A DNA stretch of 64,000 bases. It comes from Faecalibacterium sp. I4-1-79 (GTDB lineage Bacteria; Bacillota; Clostridia; Oscillospirales; Ruminococcaceae). This document shows positions 11,291-20,435 of this stretch, piece by piece; position 1 is the first letter of the stretch; each line of letters opens with the position of its first letter. A program made the translations under genes and the position numbers. The stretch is taken from NCBI RefSeq assembly GCF_023347235.1, contig NZ_CP094467.1, forward strand, positions 1,798,001-1,862,000, read 5' to 3'. Below the pieces are notes generated by a model. The model was given only the letters and a program-made list of their open reading frames with translations. It was not told where the DNA came from and did not search any database.

Positions 11291-11620
11291 GAGGTTCAGA
11301 GGCTGTTTTGAAGAAAAAATACAGATTTTTTTAAAAAATCCCGCCCTTTTATCGCAACTCAAGCGTAACAAACAGTCCGAAAACGTTACAGTTGTGTTGC
11401 GCTTCTCCCCAAAATCAGCCGAGTGCAACAGGTATCGCACACTTTTGGGGGCGTTCTGGTGCGTTCCAGTTTGCATATTATAGCATTTATATACATTTAT
11501 TTGCATATCATAGCTTTGTGTACGCTTTTGTGCCGCTTTGTTCTATTCCCTTCTCCGCTCCTTTCCCATGGAAAGCAAATTGGAGCTGCTGTGCAGTGTC
11601 CGGCACAACAGCTCCATCAT
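11291..11620 (-). other. Non-coding stretch with paired elements and a minus-strand -10 box
   Basis: No credible gene is seen. On the minus strand an extended -10 (TGC TATAAT, about 11477-11485) precedes sequence able to form two structures: CCCCAAAA..TTTTGGGG enclosing GTGC..GCAC (about 11411-11455), and CGCAAC..GTTGCG enclosing GTAAC..GTTAC (about 11353-11402). An imperfect direct repeat TTTGCATATyATAGC occurs at 11471 and 11501. An imperfect hairpin GGAGCTG.TGTGC / GCACA.CAGCTCC lies at 11582-11614. This could be a small RNA or the distal leader of the CAP gene. Confidence 0.35.
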
Positions 11621-11621
11621 T

Positions 11622-11669
11622 AAAAAACGCAAAAAGAGGCCGCTGCACAAAAATGTGCAACGACCTCTC
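11622..11669 (-). terminator. Terminator of the butyrate operon
   Basis: Minus strand: AGAGG.CG..GCACA loops to TGTGC..CG.CCTCT followed by TTTTTGCGTTTTTT. It lies 44 bp after etfA and ends the thl-to-etfA transcript. Confidence 0.85.
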
Positions 11670-11712
11670 ACAATTCAGGCTATGCTATTGAATGATGCTC
11701 AGGAACAGGCAA

Positions 11713-12807
11713 TCACAGAGCAGCCTTTGCTGCCTCGATCTGCTTGATGAGCTCGGGCACGACCTTGAACAGGTCGCCCACGATGCCGTAGTCTGCAACA
11801 CCGAAGATGGGAGCACCCTCGTTCTTGTTGACAGCGATGATGCACTCAGAATCCTGCATACCGGCGGTGTGCTGGATGGCACCGGAAATGCCCAGAGCCA
11901 CATAGATCTTGGGGTGCACGGTCTTACCGGTCTGACCGACCTGATGGTCAGCGGTCATCCAGCCTGCATCGGTGACGGCACGGGAAGCACCCACGACGCC
12001 GCCGCCCAGAGCGGCTGCCAGCTGCTCTGCCAGCTCGATGCCCTTGTTGACATCCTTGCTGATACCACGGCCAACGGAGACGATGACGTCTGCGCCGATC
12101 AGATCGACCAGCTTCTCAGCAGCCTTCTCCACGCTCAGCACTTCGGTCTTGATGTCCTCAGCGGTCAGGCTGAAGGCGGGCTTGAGGATCTGGCAGGCAT
12201 CAGCCTTGGCCTGATCGAAGGGAGCCTTCTTCATAACACCGGGACGCACGGTGGACATCTGGGGACGGAAGCGGGGGCAGATGATGGTAGCCATCAGATG
12301 GCCGCCGAATGCGGGACGGGTCATCTTCAGGTTGCGGTCTTCCATATCGAACTTCTGCTTGGACAGGTCGATGGTGGAGCTCTCCTTCAGGAAGTCGATG
12401 TACTTTGCAGTGTCGATATCCAGATGGGTAGCGTCGGCGGTCAGGCCGGTGTGCAGACGGGCTGCGCAGCGGGGGCCGAGGTCGCGGCCAATGTTGGTAG
12501 CGCCGATCAGCAGCACCTCAGGCTTGTACTCGTTGACCATATCGCACACGACCTTAGCGTATGCATCGGTGGTGTAATCCTTCAGCAGGGGGCTATCGCA
12601 CACCAGAACCTTGTCGGCACCGTAGCCGCCCAGTTCCTTGGCAATGCCATCAACGTTGTCGCCCAGCAGCAGGCCGGTGACTTCGCAGCCCAGCTCGTCG
12701 GCCAGCTTACGGGCCTCGCTAACCAGCTCGAAGTCAGTGGACATCAGTGCGCCCTGGCGCTGCTCGCAAAAGACCCATACGCCCTTGTATTCGTTAAAAT
12801 CAGCCAT
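11713..12807 (-). CDS. etfA: Electron transfer flavoprotein alpha subunit
   Basis: A 364-residue EtfA. With EtfB it forms the flavoprotein that works with butyryl-CoA dehydrogenase; in clostridia this complex couples crotonyl-CoA reduction to ferredoxin reduction by flavin-based electron bifurcation. The N-terminal adenine-nucleotide-hydrolase-like domain (GVWVFCEQRQGAL) is followed by the C-terminal FAD domain with GRGISK, VGASRAVTDAGW and VGQTGKTVHPKIYVALGISG. Last gene of the operon, 21 bp after etfB, and closed by a strong terminator. Assignment to the bifurcating type is inferred from operon context. Confidence 0.96.
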   Translation of the reverse strand: MADFNEYKGVWVFCEQRQGALMSTDFELVSEARKLADELGCEVTGLLLGDNVDGIAKELGGYGADKVLVCDSPLLKDYTTDAYAKVVCDMVNEYKPEVLLIGATNIGRDLGPRCAARLHTGLTADATHLDIDTAKYIDFLKESSTIDLSKQKFDMEDRNLKMTRPAFGGHLMATIICPRFRPQMSTVRPGVMKKAPFDQAKADACQILKPAFSLTAEDIKTEVLSVEKAAEKLVDLIGADVIVSVGRGISKDVNKGIELAEQLAAALGGGVVGASRAVTDAGWMTADHQVGQTGKTVHPKIYVALGISGAIQHTAGMQDSECIIAVNKNEGAPIFGVADYGIVGDLFKVVPELIKQIEAAKAAL

Positions 12808-12828
12808 TGTAATCCTATGCTCCTTTCA

Positions 12829-13623
12829 TCAGATCAGGTGCTTCTTGGCCAGGATGCCAGCCAGCTGGGCAGCAACATCGTTGCCCTGCAGCATGGTGCC
12901 TGCGCCCTTCTGCGGAGGAGTGAAGGACTTAAAGACGTTCGTCGGAGAACCCTTCAGGCCAATGGTGTCCACCTCGATCAGCGGATCGTCCTTCAGTGCG
13001 TTGTAATCAAACACTTCCATGGGCTTGTCGTAGCAGGTAAAGATGCCGTTCACGCTCATGTAGCGGGGGTCGTTCAGCTCCTTGATGCAGGTCAGCAGGC
13101 AGGGAGTCTGCACCTTGACCATCATGTAGCCGTCCTCCAGCATACGCTTCACGGTCAGGGTGTTGCCGTCCTTCTGGATGTCGGCAACGTAGGTGACCTG
13201 CGGCAGATGCAGCTTTTCAGCGATCTGGGGGCCGACCTGTGCGGTATCGCCATCGATTGCCTGACGGCCGCAGAACACAACGTCCTCGGGGCCAACGCCG
13301 ATCTTGTTGACGGCAGCAGCCAGAATCTGGCTGGTTGCAAAGGTATCGGAACCGCCGAACTCACGACCGGAAACCAGAACAGCCTTATCAGCGCCGCGGG
13401 CCAGCAGCTCACGCAGCATGCCCTCTGCCGGCGGGGGACCCATGGTGACAACAACGACCTCGCAGCCGGTGGCGTCCTTCAGTTTCAGGGCAGCCTCCAG
13501 AGCGTTCAGGTCATCGGGGTTGGTGATGGTTGCCATGGATGCACGATCCAAAGTGCCATCGGGCTTGACGGACACCTTGCCGGAGGTATCAGGAACCTGC
13601 TTTACACAAACAATTGCTTTCAT
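12829..13623 (-). CDS. etfB: Electron transfer flavoprotein beta subunit
   Basis: A 264-residue EtfB (MKAIVCVKQVPDTSGKV). The conserved nucleotide-binding segments VVTMGPP, GADKAVLVSGREFGGSDTFATSQ and the signature FCGRQAIDGDTAQVGPQIAEKL are present. It pairs with EtfA and carries the bifurcating flavin in homologous Clostridium and Acidaminococcus complexes. It sits between bcd (17 bp upstream) and etfA (21 bp downstream), so the three are made together. Confidence 0.96.
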   Translation of the reverse strand: MKAIVCVKQVPDTSGKVSVKPDGTLDRASMATITNPDDLNALEAALKLKDATGCEVVVVTMGPPPAEGMLRELLARGADKAVLVSGREFGGSDTFATSQILAAAVNKIGVGPEDVVFCGRQAIDGDTAQVGPQIAEKLHLPQVTYVADIQKDGNTLTVKRMLEDGYMMVKVQTPCLLTCIKELNDPRYMSVNGIFTCYDKPMEVFDYNALKDDPLIEVDTIGLKGSPTNVFKSFTPPQKGAGTMLQGNDVAAQLAGILAKKHLI

Positions 13624-13640
13624 TGTAACTCTTGCCTCCC

Positions 13641-14810
13641 TTACTTCAGCAGCGCGCCGGAAATGACCATCATCTGCACTTCGCTGGTGCCCTCGTAGAT
13701 CTCAGTGATCTTGGCATCACGCATCATGCGCTCGATGGGGTAGTCACGGGTGTAGCCGTAACCACCGAACAGCTGCAGGCAGCGGCGGGTCACATCGCTT
13801 GCGGTGCGGGCTGCGATCAGCTTAGCCTGTGCAGCCTCAACGCTGTAACGAACCTTTGCGCCATCCATAGCCTGCTGCTTCTTCAGGGCGGCAGCATAAA
13901 CCAGATACTTAGCAGCCTCAACACGAGCCTTCATCTCAGCCAGCTCGAACTGGGTGTTCTGGAAAGCAGCAATAGCACGGCCGAACTGCTTACGCTCCTT
14001 GACGTAAGCAATGGTCTCCTCCAGAGCGCCCTCGGCAATGCCCAGAGCCTGAGAAGCGATGCCGATACGGCCGCCGTCCAGCGTAGCCATAGCCAACTGG
14101 AAGCCCTTGCCGCGCACGCCCAGCATACGATCCTTCGGGATGCGGCAATCCTCAAAGATCAGCTCGCAGGTAGAAGAACCGCGGATACCCATCTTGTCCT
14201 CTGCCTTACCAACAGAGAAGCCCGGGTCGGTGCGCTCAACGATGAATGCAGAGCAGAGCTTAGTGGGACGGCCGCGCTTGTCCAGCACGTTATCGGTAAC
14301 GGCGATGACGATGAACACATCAGCAAAGCCGGCGTTGGTGATGAAGATCTTGGAGCCGTTCAGCACCCAGTAATCGCCATCTTCCTTGGCAATGGTCTGC
14401 TGGCCCTGTGCGTCAGTGCCAGCGCCCGGCTCGGTCAGGCCGAAAGCACCCAGCCACTCGCCGCTGCAGAGCTTCGGCAGGTACTTAGCCTTCTGCTCGG
14501 GGGTGCCGTTCTCGTAAATGGGAGCAGCGCACAGGCTGGTGTGAGCAGAGACGATGACACCGGTGGTGCCGCAGACCTTGCTCAGCTCCTCCACGGCCAT
14601 GACGTAGGACAGCACATCGCCGCCTGCACCGCCGACCTCAGTCGGGAAATAGATGCCCATCATGCCCAGCTTGCCCATCTTTTCGACGGTCTCCTTGGGG
14701 AAGTATTCCTCTGCGTCAACCTTCTTTGCCAGAGGCTTGACTTCGTTCTCAGCAAACTCGCGGTACATTTTCTGCACCATCTGCTGCTGCTTGGACAGAG
14801 TAAAATCCAT
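13641..14810 (-). CDS. bcd: Butyryl-CoA dehydrogenase
   Basis: A 389-residue short-chain acyl-CoA dehydrogenase reducing crotonyl-CoA to butyryl-CoA. Family signatures are GAFGLTEPGAGTDAQGQQT and QLFGGYGYTRDYPIERMMRDAKI, with the catalytic glutamate in ITEIYEGTSEVQ near the C-terminus. Length equals that of clostridial Bcd. Directly followed by etfB and etfA, its electron-transfer partners. A 106-bp gap with two small hairpins separates it from hbd. Confidence 0.96.
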   Translation of the reverse strand: MDFTLSKQQQMVQKMYREFAENEVKPLAKKVDAEEYFPKETVEKMGKLGMMGIYFPTEVGGAGGDVLSYVMAVEELSKVCGTTGVIVSAHTSLCAAPIYENGTPEQKAKYLPKLCSGEWLGAFGLTEPGAGTDAQGQQTIAKEDGDYWVLNGSKIFITNAGFADVFIVIAVTDNVLDKRGRPTKLCSAFIVERTDPGFSVGKAEDKMGIRGSSTCELIFEDCRIPKDRMLGVRGKGFQLAMATLDGGRIGIASQALGIAEGALEETIAYVKERKQFGRAIAAFQNTQFELAEMKARVEAAKYLVYAAALKKQQAMDGAKVRYSVEAAQAKLIAARTASDVTRRCLQLFGGYGYTRDYPIERMMRDAKITEIYEGTSEVQMMVISGALLK

Positions 14811-14916
14811 CGCTATATCCTCCTAACAGGTCTTTTTTCATTTACCGGAATAGCCCGGTGCAAACAAATTCCTCCCGACCGCTTTCCCCGCAGCCGGGAG
14901 AAATGTTTATCAGAAC
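14811..14916 (-). other. hbd-bcd intergenic hairpins
   Basis: The gap holds CTCCCG/CGGGAG (14872-14900) and ACCGG..CCGGT (about 14844-14860) stems but no T-run. They may shape mRNA decay inside the operon rather than terminate it. Confidence 0.35.
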
Positions 14917-15789
14917 TTACAGCTGGTCAACAGGGGTCTTGGTGCGGTCTGCGTTGTAAACGTAGAAGCCCTTACCGGTCTTGCAGCCCAGATTGCCGCC
15001 ACGCACCATCTTGCGGATCAGCGGGCAGGCACGGTACTTGCTGTCGCCGGTCTCGTTGTACAGCACGTCCATGATGGCCAGGCAGATGTCCAGACCGATG
15101 AAGTCGCCCAGTTCCAGGGGTCCCATGGGGTGGTTAGCGCCCAGCTTCATGGCAGTGTCGATGCCAGCGATATCGGAGACGCCCTCCATCTTAATGAAGG
15201 CAGCCTCGTTGATCATGGGGATCAGGATGCGGTTGACCACAAAGCCGGCAGCCTCGTTGACCTGAACGGGGCTCTTGCCGATGGCAACGGCGATCTCCTT
15301 GATCTTCTCAACGGTCTCAGCGGGGGTGTTGCAGCCGGCGATGACCTCGATCAGCTTCATGCGGTCTGCGGGGTTGAAGAAGTGCATACCGATCAGGGGA
15401 CGGGTCAGGCCCTTGCCGATCTCGGTGATGGACAGAGAAGAAGTGTTGGAAGCGAAGACGCACTCGGGCTTGCAGATCTTGTCCAGCTCGCCAAAGGTGG
15501 TCTGCTTGACCTTCATATCCTCGAAAGCAGCCTCAACGACCAGATCGCAGTCTGCGCACAGATCTTCCTTCAGGCCCGGGGTGATGGCTGCAACGATCGC
15601 GTCAACCTTCTCCTGAGTCATCTTTCCCTTAGCGACCAGCTTCTCGTAGCCCTTCTTGATCTTTGCCAGACCATTCTCGGCCCACTCCTGCTTGATGTCG
15701 CACAGAGCAACGGTGTTGCCCTCAACCTGTGCAAATGCCTTTGCGATGCCCTGACCCATAGTGCCAGCGCCGATAACACCGATCTTCAT
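14917..15789 (-). CDS. hbd: 3-hydroxybutyryl-CoA dehydrogenase
   Basis: A 290-residue NAD(P)-dependent dehydrogenase that reduces acetoacetyl-CoA to 3-hydroxybutyryl-CoA. The start at 15789 (MKIGVIGAGTMGQGIAKAFA) places the Rossmann GxGxMG motif at residues 7-12 with a GGAGAGATTT ribosome site upstream. Further motifs: ASNTSSLSITEI, GMHFFNPA with the catalytic histidine, and NEAAGFVVNRILIPMINEA. Second enzyme of the pathway, between crt and bcd in the operon. Confidence 0.96.
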   Translation of the reverse strand: MKIGVIGAGTMGQGIAKAFAQVEGNTVALCDIKQEWAENGLAKIKKGYEKLVAKGKMTQEKVDAIVAAITPGLKEDLCADCDLVVEAAFEDMKVKQTTFGELDKICKPECVFASNTSSLSITEIGKGLTRPLIGMHFFNPADRMKLIEVIAGCNTPAETVEKIKEIAVAIGKSPVQVNEAAGFVVNRILIPMINEAAFIKMEGVSDIAGIDTAMKLGANHPMGPLELGDFIGLDICLAIMDVLYNETGDSKYRACPLIRKMVRGGNLGCKTGKGFYVYNADRTKTPVDQL

Positions 15790-15828
15790 AGGAAATCTCT
15801 CCTTTAATATCAAAAATTATGTAATGGA

Positions 15829-16614
15829 TTAGTTGTTGGTGAACACTGCCTTGGGCTTCGGTTTCTCACGGGACAGGAAGCAGGCCATGCCCTCCTTCTG
15901 GTCGTGGGTCTCGAAGCAATCGCCGAACAGCTTCTCCTCGACCTCAACAGCCTTCTCGATGGGCAGGCTGATGCCGTCGTTCATTGCCTTCTTGCAGTTG
16001 CGCACAGCAATGGGAGCGTTCTTTGCGATCTTGCCGGCCAGCTTCAGGACATTCTCCATCAGCTCAGCCTGCGGATACACGGCGTTGACCAGACCGATGC
16101 GGTAAGCCTCGTCAGCCTTGATGTTCAGAGCAGAGTAGACCAGCTGCTTTGCCATGCCCATACCAACCAGACGAGCCAGACGCTGGGTGCCGCCGAAGCC
16201 CGGGGTGATGCCCAGACCGACTTCCGGCTGACCGAACACAGCGTTGTCAGAGCAGATGCGGAAATCGCAGCTCATAGCCAGCTCGTTGCCGCCGCCCAGT
16301 GCAAAGCCGTTGACGGCTGCGATGACGGGGATGGGGAAATGCTCGATCATCAGGAACACATCATTGCCCAGCTTGCCGAAGGCCTCGCCTTCTGCCTTGG
16401 TCATAGTGCTCATAGAACCGATATCAGCACCGGCAACAAAGCTCTTGTCGCCTTCGCCGGTCAGAACGATGCAGCGGACAGTCTCCTGATCGACTGCCTC
16501 AAAAGCAGCCTTCAGGTCAGCCAGAACCTCGGGGTTCAGGGCGTTCAGTGCCTTGGGACGGTCGATGGTAATGATCTCAACAGCGCCCTGCACCTCGGTT
16601 TTTACAAATGCCAT
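15829..16614 (-). CDS. crt: 3-hydroxybutyryl-CoA dehydratase (crotonase)
   Basis: A 261-residue enoyl-CoA hydratase/isomerase family protein dehydrating 3-hydroxybutyryl-CoA to crotonyl-CoA. The ATG at 16614 (MAFVKTEVQGAVEI) has GGAGG upstream. Oxyanion-hole and catalytic motifs are FVAGADIGSM, NGFALGGGNELAMSCD and FGQPEVGLGITPGFGGTQRL, with both catalytic glutamates (GGNEL and QPEVGLG) present. Lies 39 bp before hbd and 124 bp after thl; the latter gap has a large hairpin. Confidence 0.96.
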   Translation of the reverse strand: MAFVKTEVQGAVEIITIDRPKALNALNPEVLADLKAAFEAVDQETVRCIVLTGEGDKSFVAGADIGSMSTMTKAEGEAFGKLGNDVFLMIEHFPIPVIAAVNGFALGGGNELAMSCDFRICSDNAVFGQPEVGLGITPGFGGTQRLARLVGMGMAKQLVYSALNIKADEAYRIGLVNAVYPQAELMENVLKLAGKIAKNAPIAVRNCKKAMNDGISLPIEKAVEVEEKLFGDCFETHDQKEGMACFLSREKPKPKAVFTNN

Positions 16615-16661
16615 TGTGAAAACCTCCATTTCATACAGTTCAGTTTTTTTCAAAACAGCCC

Positions 16662-16703
16662 CCGGAACGCGGGAGGGCTCTCCGGTTCCCTCCGGCGCTC
16701 CGG
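16662..16703 (-). other. thl-crt intergenic hairpin
   Basis: An imperfect two-tier hairpin: CCGGA.CGC pairs with GCG.TCCGG and GGAGGG with CCCTCC inside it. No T-run follows. Candidate RNA processing or stability element between the first and second genes of the butyrate operon. Confidence 0.45.
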
Positions 16704-16738
16704 GTCTGTGGTTCAATCAGGATTCAGAGAAAAAGTGC

Positions 16739-17956
16739 TTAGTCCATCTCAACGATGGTAGCGCAGCCCATGCCGCCGCCGATGCACAGGGTAGCCAGAC
16801 CCTTGTGAGCACCACGGTGCTTCATAGCGTACAGCAGGGTGACCAGGATACGAGCACCGGAAGCGCCGACCGGGTGACCCAGAGCGATTGCGCCGCCGTT
16901 GACGTTCAGCTTGTCCTTATCAAAGCCCAGAGCCTCGCCGACAGCGATGGACTGTGCTGCGAATGCCTCGTTGGCCTCGACCAGATCCATATCGGCAACG
17001 GTCATGCCGGTCTTGGCCATGACCTTCTTGGTAGCAGCGATGGGGCCCAGACCCATGACCTCGGGCTCAACGCCTGCCAGAGCACCGGCGACCCAGGTTG
17101 CCAGAGGCTTCACGCCCAGCTCCTTAGCCTTCTCCTCGCTCATGACGACCAGAGCAGCAGCGCCGTCGTTGATGGCGGAAGAGTTACCAGCGGTGACGAT
17201 GCCGTCTTTGGTGAAGGCGGGCTTCAGCTTTGCCAGAACCTCGGGAGCGCTCAGACGGGGGCCCTCATCGGTATCGAACACGGTGTCGCCCTTCTTGCCC
17301 TTGATGACAACAGGAACGATCTCGTCCTTGAAGGCGCCGTCCTTGATGGCCTTGTCAGCCTTCAGCTGGCTGTTGTATGAGAACTCGTCCAGCATCTCGC
17401 GGGTGATGGGGCTGTAGCCGTACTTCTTCTGGTAGGTCTCGTTGGTGCAGACGTTCTCAGCGGTCATGCCCATGTGCTTGTTGAAGCCGCAGGCATCCCA
17501 CAGTGCATCGTTGACCATGGTATCCACGATCTCGCTCTTGCCCATGGGAGCACCCATGCGGTAGCCATAGCGAGCCTTCTGCAGTGCGAAGGGAGCCATA
17601 TCCATGTTCTCCATGCCGCCTGCAACAACGATATCAGCATCGCCTGCCTCGATCATCTGAGCAGCCATGTTCACGCAGTTCAGACCGGAGCCGCAGACCA
17701 CGTTGACGGTGACGGCGGGAGTCTCGATGGGCAGGCCAGCCTTCAGGGCAGCCTGACGAGCGACGTTCTGGCCCAGACCAGCCTGAATGACGCAGCCCAT
17801 GTAAACATGATCGACCTGCTCGGGCTTGACGTTTGCACGGTTCAGAGCCTCCTTGATGACGATGGAGCCCAGCTCAGTAGCGGGAACGTTGGCCAGAGTG
17901 CCACCGAACTTGCCGATAGCGGTGCGGCATGCAGATGCGATAACGATCTTTTTCAT
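16739..17956 (-). CDS. thl: Acetyl-CoA acetyltransferase (thiolase)
   Basis: A 405-residue biosynthetic thiolase condensing two acetyl-CoA to acetoacetyl-CoA, the entry to butyrate synthesis. All catalytic residues are visible: Cys88 in VNVVCGSG, histidine in [11 protein letters not shown] and the second cysteine in CIGGGMGC. The [10 protein letters not shown] motif is also present. It is the first gene of the thl-crt-hbd-bcd-etfB-etfA operon and lies 81 bp after coaD on the same strand. Confidence 0.96.
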   Translation of the reverse strand: MKKIVIASACRTAIGKFGGTLANVPATELGSIVIKEALNRANVKPEQVDHVYMGCVIQAGLGQNVARQAALKAGLPIETPAVTVNVVCGSGLNCVNMAAQMIEAGDADIVVAGGMENMDMAPFALQKARYGYRMGAPMGKSEIVDTMVNDALWDACGFNKHMGMTAENVCTNETYQKKYGYSPITREMLDEFSYNSQLKADKAIKDGAFKDEIVPVVIKGKKGDTVFDTDEGPRLSAPEVLAKLKPAFTKDGIVTAGNSSAINDGAAALVVMSEEKAKELGVKPLATWVAGALAGVEPEVMGLGPIAATKKVMAKTGMTVADMDLVEANEAFAAQSIAVGEALGFDKDKLNVNGGAIALGHPVGASGARILVTLLYAMKHRGAHKGLATLCIGGGMGCATIVEMD

Positions 17957-17983
17957 GTGAATAGCCTCCTGAATTGTGTATGT

Positions 17984-18012
17984 GTGTTACTTATCGGTTA
18001 CCCATTTATCAA
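17984..18012 (-). promoter_or_regulatory. Possible promoter of the butyrate operon
   Basis: Minus strand: TTGATA (18012-18007), 17-bp spacer, TAACAC (17989-17984), 28 bp before the thl start. The -35 box is good, the -10 poor. A weak stem AAAATGCC/GGCGTTTT (about 18012-18032) just upstream could end coaD transcripts. Confidence 0.45.
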
Positions 18013-18037
18013 AACGCCCTGCGGCATTTTTGCGGTA

Positions 18038-18538
18038 TCAGGTCTCTTCCCTCTTCCGGAGCTGTGCGTATTTTTCGTTGACGGCCTTTTCCACATTGGG
18101 TGTGACGAACTTGCTGATGTCACTGCCGTAATATGCTGCTTCCTTTACGATGGTGGAGGAAAGATAACTCCACTTGATGCTGGTGGCAAGAAACATGGTC
18201 TCGATGCCGGGCATCAGTGCGTGGTTGGTCTGCGCGAGCTGAATCTCGTTTTCAAAGTCCGTTACCGCCCGCAGCCCGCGCACCATCACGGATGCGTGAC
18301 GCTTTTTTGCGAACTCCACGGTCAGGCCGTCGAAGCCTTCCACGGTCACGTTGGGGATGTTCTTGCAGCATTCCTGCAGCATAGCCACCCGTTCCTCCAC
18401 TGTGAACAGCGGATGCTTGGCGCTGTTGATCAGCACCGCCACGATGAGGTGGTCGTTGATCTTTGCTGCGCGCTTGATGATATCAAGGTGTCCCTTGGTG
18501 ACCGGATCGAACGACCCGGGATAAACTGCTGTTGCCAT
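18038..18538 (-). CDS. coaD: Pantetheine-phosphate adenylyltransferase
   Basis: A 166-residue PPAT, the fourth step of coenzyme A synthesis (4'-phosphopantetheine + ATP to dephospho-CoA). The nucleotidyltransferase motifs [16 protein letters not shown] (T/HxGH) and [15 protein letters not shown], plus the C-terminal [16 protein letters not shown], are intact. Its position directly upstream of the CoA-thioester operon and next to a CoA-transferase gene is suggestive of co-selection with CoA demand, although coaD is a housekeeping gene. Confidence 0.95.
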   Translation of the reverse strand: MATAVYPGSFDPVTKGHLDIIKRAAKINDHLIVAVLINSAKHPLFTVEERVAMLQECCKNIPNVTVEGFDGLTVEFAKKRHASVMVRGLRAVTDFENEIQLAQTNHALMPGIETMFLATSIKWSYLSSTIVKEAAYYGSDISKFVTPNVEKAVNEKYAQLRKREET

Positions 18539-18591
18539 CGGTCAGTGTCCTCCTTGTGCGCTGTAATTACTAAGCGCGATGTGGTTCTGCC

Positions 18592-18620
18592 ATGATAGCA
18601 CTTTCCAGCCTTGGGTGCAA
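18592..18620 (-). promoter_or_regulatory. Promoter of coaD
   Basis: Minus strand: TTGCAC (18620-18615), 17-bp spacer, extended -10 TGC TATCAT (18597-18592). It lies 53 bp before the coaD ATG. Confidence 0.7.
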
Positions 18621-19040
18621 CCTGTAACTGCTGCGGTGCGTTTTATCGTTAAATTTTAAACGAATCATTCCGCACTGCTCCGCAGTTGCTTCCCACGCTA
18701 TTAGTAAAGCACATCGTCAAAATTTTATCAAGTCTTTTTCTCAACTTTTTTGTTTTTTGCGTACCAAACAATCCCCACATAAAGCCAAGAAAACTGTTCA
18801 TTATGCTATACTGGCTGTTTTTTGGCCAAAACTATTGATTCTACACTTTGTTAATGTTATAACTAAGTTGAACTGTTCTGCGCAGAGCGGAGCACACACT
18901 GCTGCCTTGTTTATAAGGTTACCATACAGATGTGGCAAAACGGTGTGCATTCCGCAAAACAGGCGTAAAACAGCTGCATAATTTGTCCGCACAGAATTGT
19001 TTACAATTCTTTTATGTATTTTAAGAGAGGATGGTTTATA
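18621..19040 (+). promoter_or_regulatory. coaD/but intergenic region with palindromes
   Basis: Non-coding region between the divergent coaD and CoA-transferase genes. Seen in it: a long imperfect hairpin around 18624-18700 (AACTGC..GTGCG / CGCAC..GCAGTT) enclosing CGTT.AAATTT.AACG; an extended -10 TGC TATACT at 18807-18812 that could start the but transcript; a perfect palindrome TTTTGGCCAAAA (18820-18831) just after it; and an inverted repeat AGAATTGT TT ACAATTCT (18993-19010) 30 bp before the but start. These look like operators, but the regulator is unknown. Confidence 0.5.
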
Positions 19041-20387
19041 ATGGATTACAAGGAACTGTACGCACAGAAGCTTATGACTGCTGCGCAGGCTGCCGCTCTG
19101 GTCAAAAGCGGCGACTGGGTGGACTACGGCTGGGCTGTGAACACCCCTGTGGCCGTGGACGCCGAGCTGGCAAAGCGTCTGCCGGAACTGGAAGGGGTCA
19201 ACTTCCGGGGCGGCATCCTGATGTGGGTGCCGGAGATCTTCCAGATCGACGACCCCGCTGCCCACATGACCTGGAACAGCTGGCACATGGGCGGCATTGA
19301 GCGCAAGGCCATTGCGCAGGGTTTCGCCTTCTACTCCCCCATCCGCTACTCTGAGCTGCCCCGCTACTACCGCGAGAGCAGCGACCCCGTGGATGTGGCA
19401 GTATTTCAGGTGACCCCCATGGACGAGCACGGCTACTTCAACTTCGGTCCCAGCGCTTCGCATCTGGGTGCTGTGTGCGAAAAGGCCAAGAAGATCATCG
19501 TAGAGGTCAACACCAATATGCCGCGCTGCCTTGGCGGCATGGAGAACTGCGTACACGTTTCTCAGGTAAGCGGCATTGTGGAGGGCGCAAATCCCCCCAT
19601 CGGCCAGATGGCAGCTGCCGGTGCCGCTACCGAGGTTGACCTGAAGGTAGCCAACCTCATTGTGCCGCAGATTCCCAACGGTGCCTGCCTGCAGCTGGGC
19701 ATCGGCGGTATGCCCAACGCCATCGGCGGGCTGATCGCACAGAGCGATCTGAAGGATCTGGGCGTGCACACCGAAATGTATGTGGATGCCTTTGTGGATA
19801 TTGCCAAAGCCGGCAAGATCAACGGCAGCCGCAAGCAGTTGGACAAGGGCCGTCAGGTCTACGCCTTTGGTGCCGGCACCCAGAAGATGTACGATTACCT
19901 GAACGATAACCCGGAGTGTATGTCTGCCCCGGTGGACTACACCAACGACATCCGCAGCATTTCCGCACTGGACAACTTTATTTCCATCAACAATGCCGTG
20001 GATATCGACCTGTATGGTCAGGTGAACGCCGAGAGCGCCGGTGTGAAGCACATTTCCGGCGCAGGCGGTCAGCTGGACTTCGTGCTGGGCGCATACCTTT
20101 CCAAGGGTGGCAAGAGCTTTATCTGCCTGTCCTCCACCTTCTTTAATAAAAAGACCGGCCAGCTGGAAAGCCGCATCCGTCCCACGCTGGAGAATGGCAG
20201 CATCGTTACCGACACCCGCGCCAACGTGCACTATCTGTGCACCGAGTATGGTTGCGTGAACCTGAAGGGCCTGACCTCTTGGGAAAAGGCCGAGGCTCTG
20301 ATCAGCGTGGCACACCCGGACTTCCGCGAGGAGCTGATCCGCGAGGCTGAAAAGCTGCACATCTGGCGCAGAAGCAACAAAATTTAA
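19041..20387 (+). CDS. but: Butyryl-CoA:acetate CoA-transferase
   Basis: A 448-residue CoA-transferase that moves CoA from butyryl-CoA to acetate, releasing butyrate and regenerating acetyl-CoA; this is the main final step of butyrate formation in the gut. The ATG at 19041 ([18 protein letters not shown]) has GAGAGG 10 bp upstream. Recognisable are [14 protein letters not shown], the [10 protein letters not shown] loop near residue 225 and [11 protein letters not shown], where the CoA-linked catalytic glutamate is expected. Length matches the gut Firmicute enzymes. The 4-hydroxybutyrate CoA-transferase family is the main alternative, but genomic context favours but. It is transcribed away from the butyrate operon. 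Confidence 0.92.
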   Translation: MDYKELYAQKLMTAAQAAALVKSGDWVDYGWAVNTPVAVDAELAKRLPELEGVNFRGGILMWVPEIFQIDDPAAHMTWNSWHMGGIERKAIAQGFAFYSPIRYSELPRYYRESSDPVDVAVFQVTPMDEHGYFNFGPSASHLGAVCEKAKKIIVEVNTNMPRCLGGMENCVHVSQVSGIVEGANPPIGQMAAAGAATEVDLKVANLIVPQIPNGACLQLGIGGMPNAIGGLIAQSDLKDLGVHTEMYVDAFVDIAKAGKINGSRKQLDKGRQVYAFGAGTQKMYDYLNDNPECMSAPVDYTNDIRSISALDNFISINNAVDIDLYGQVNAESAGVKHISGAGGQLDFVLGAYLSKGGKSFICLSSTFFNKKTGQLESRIRPTLENGSIVTDTRANVHYLCTEYGCVNLKGLTSWEKAEALISVAHPDFREELIREAEKLHIWRRSNKI

Positions 20388-20435
20388 TAAGCGCTGTGGG
20401 TATTCCCGCTGCCCGCAGCAGGAATGGAGTTTGTC

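Noticed and set aside
18993-19010. Rex binding site before but
   Set aside because: The half-sites TTGT/ACAA are there but separated by 2 bp instead of the longer Rex spacing, so I list only an unnamed palindrome.
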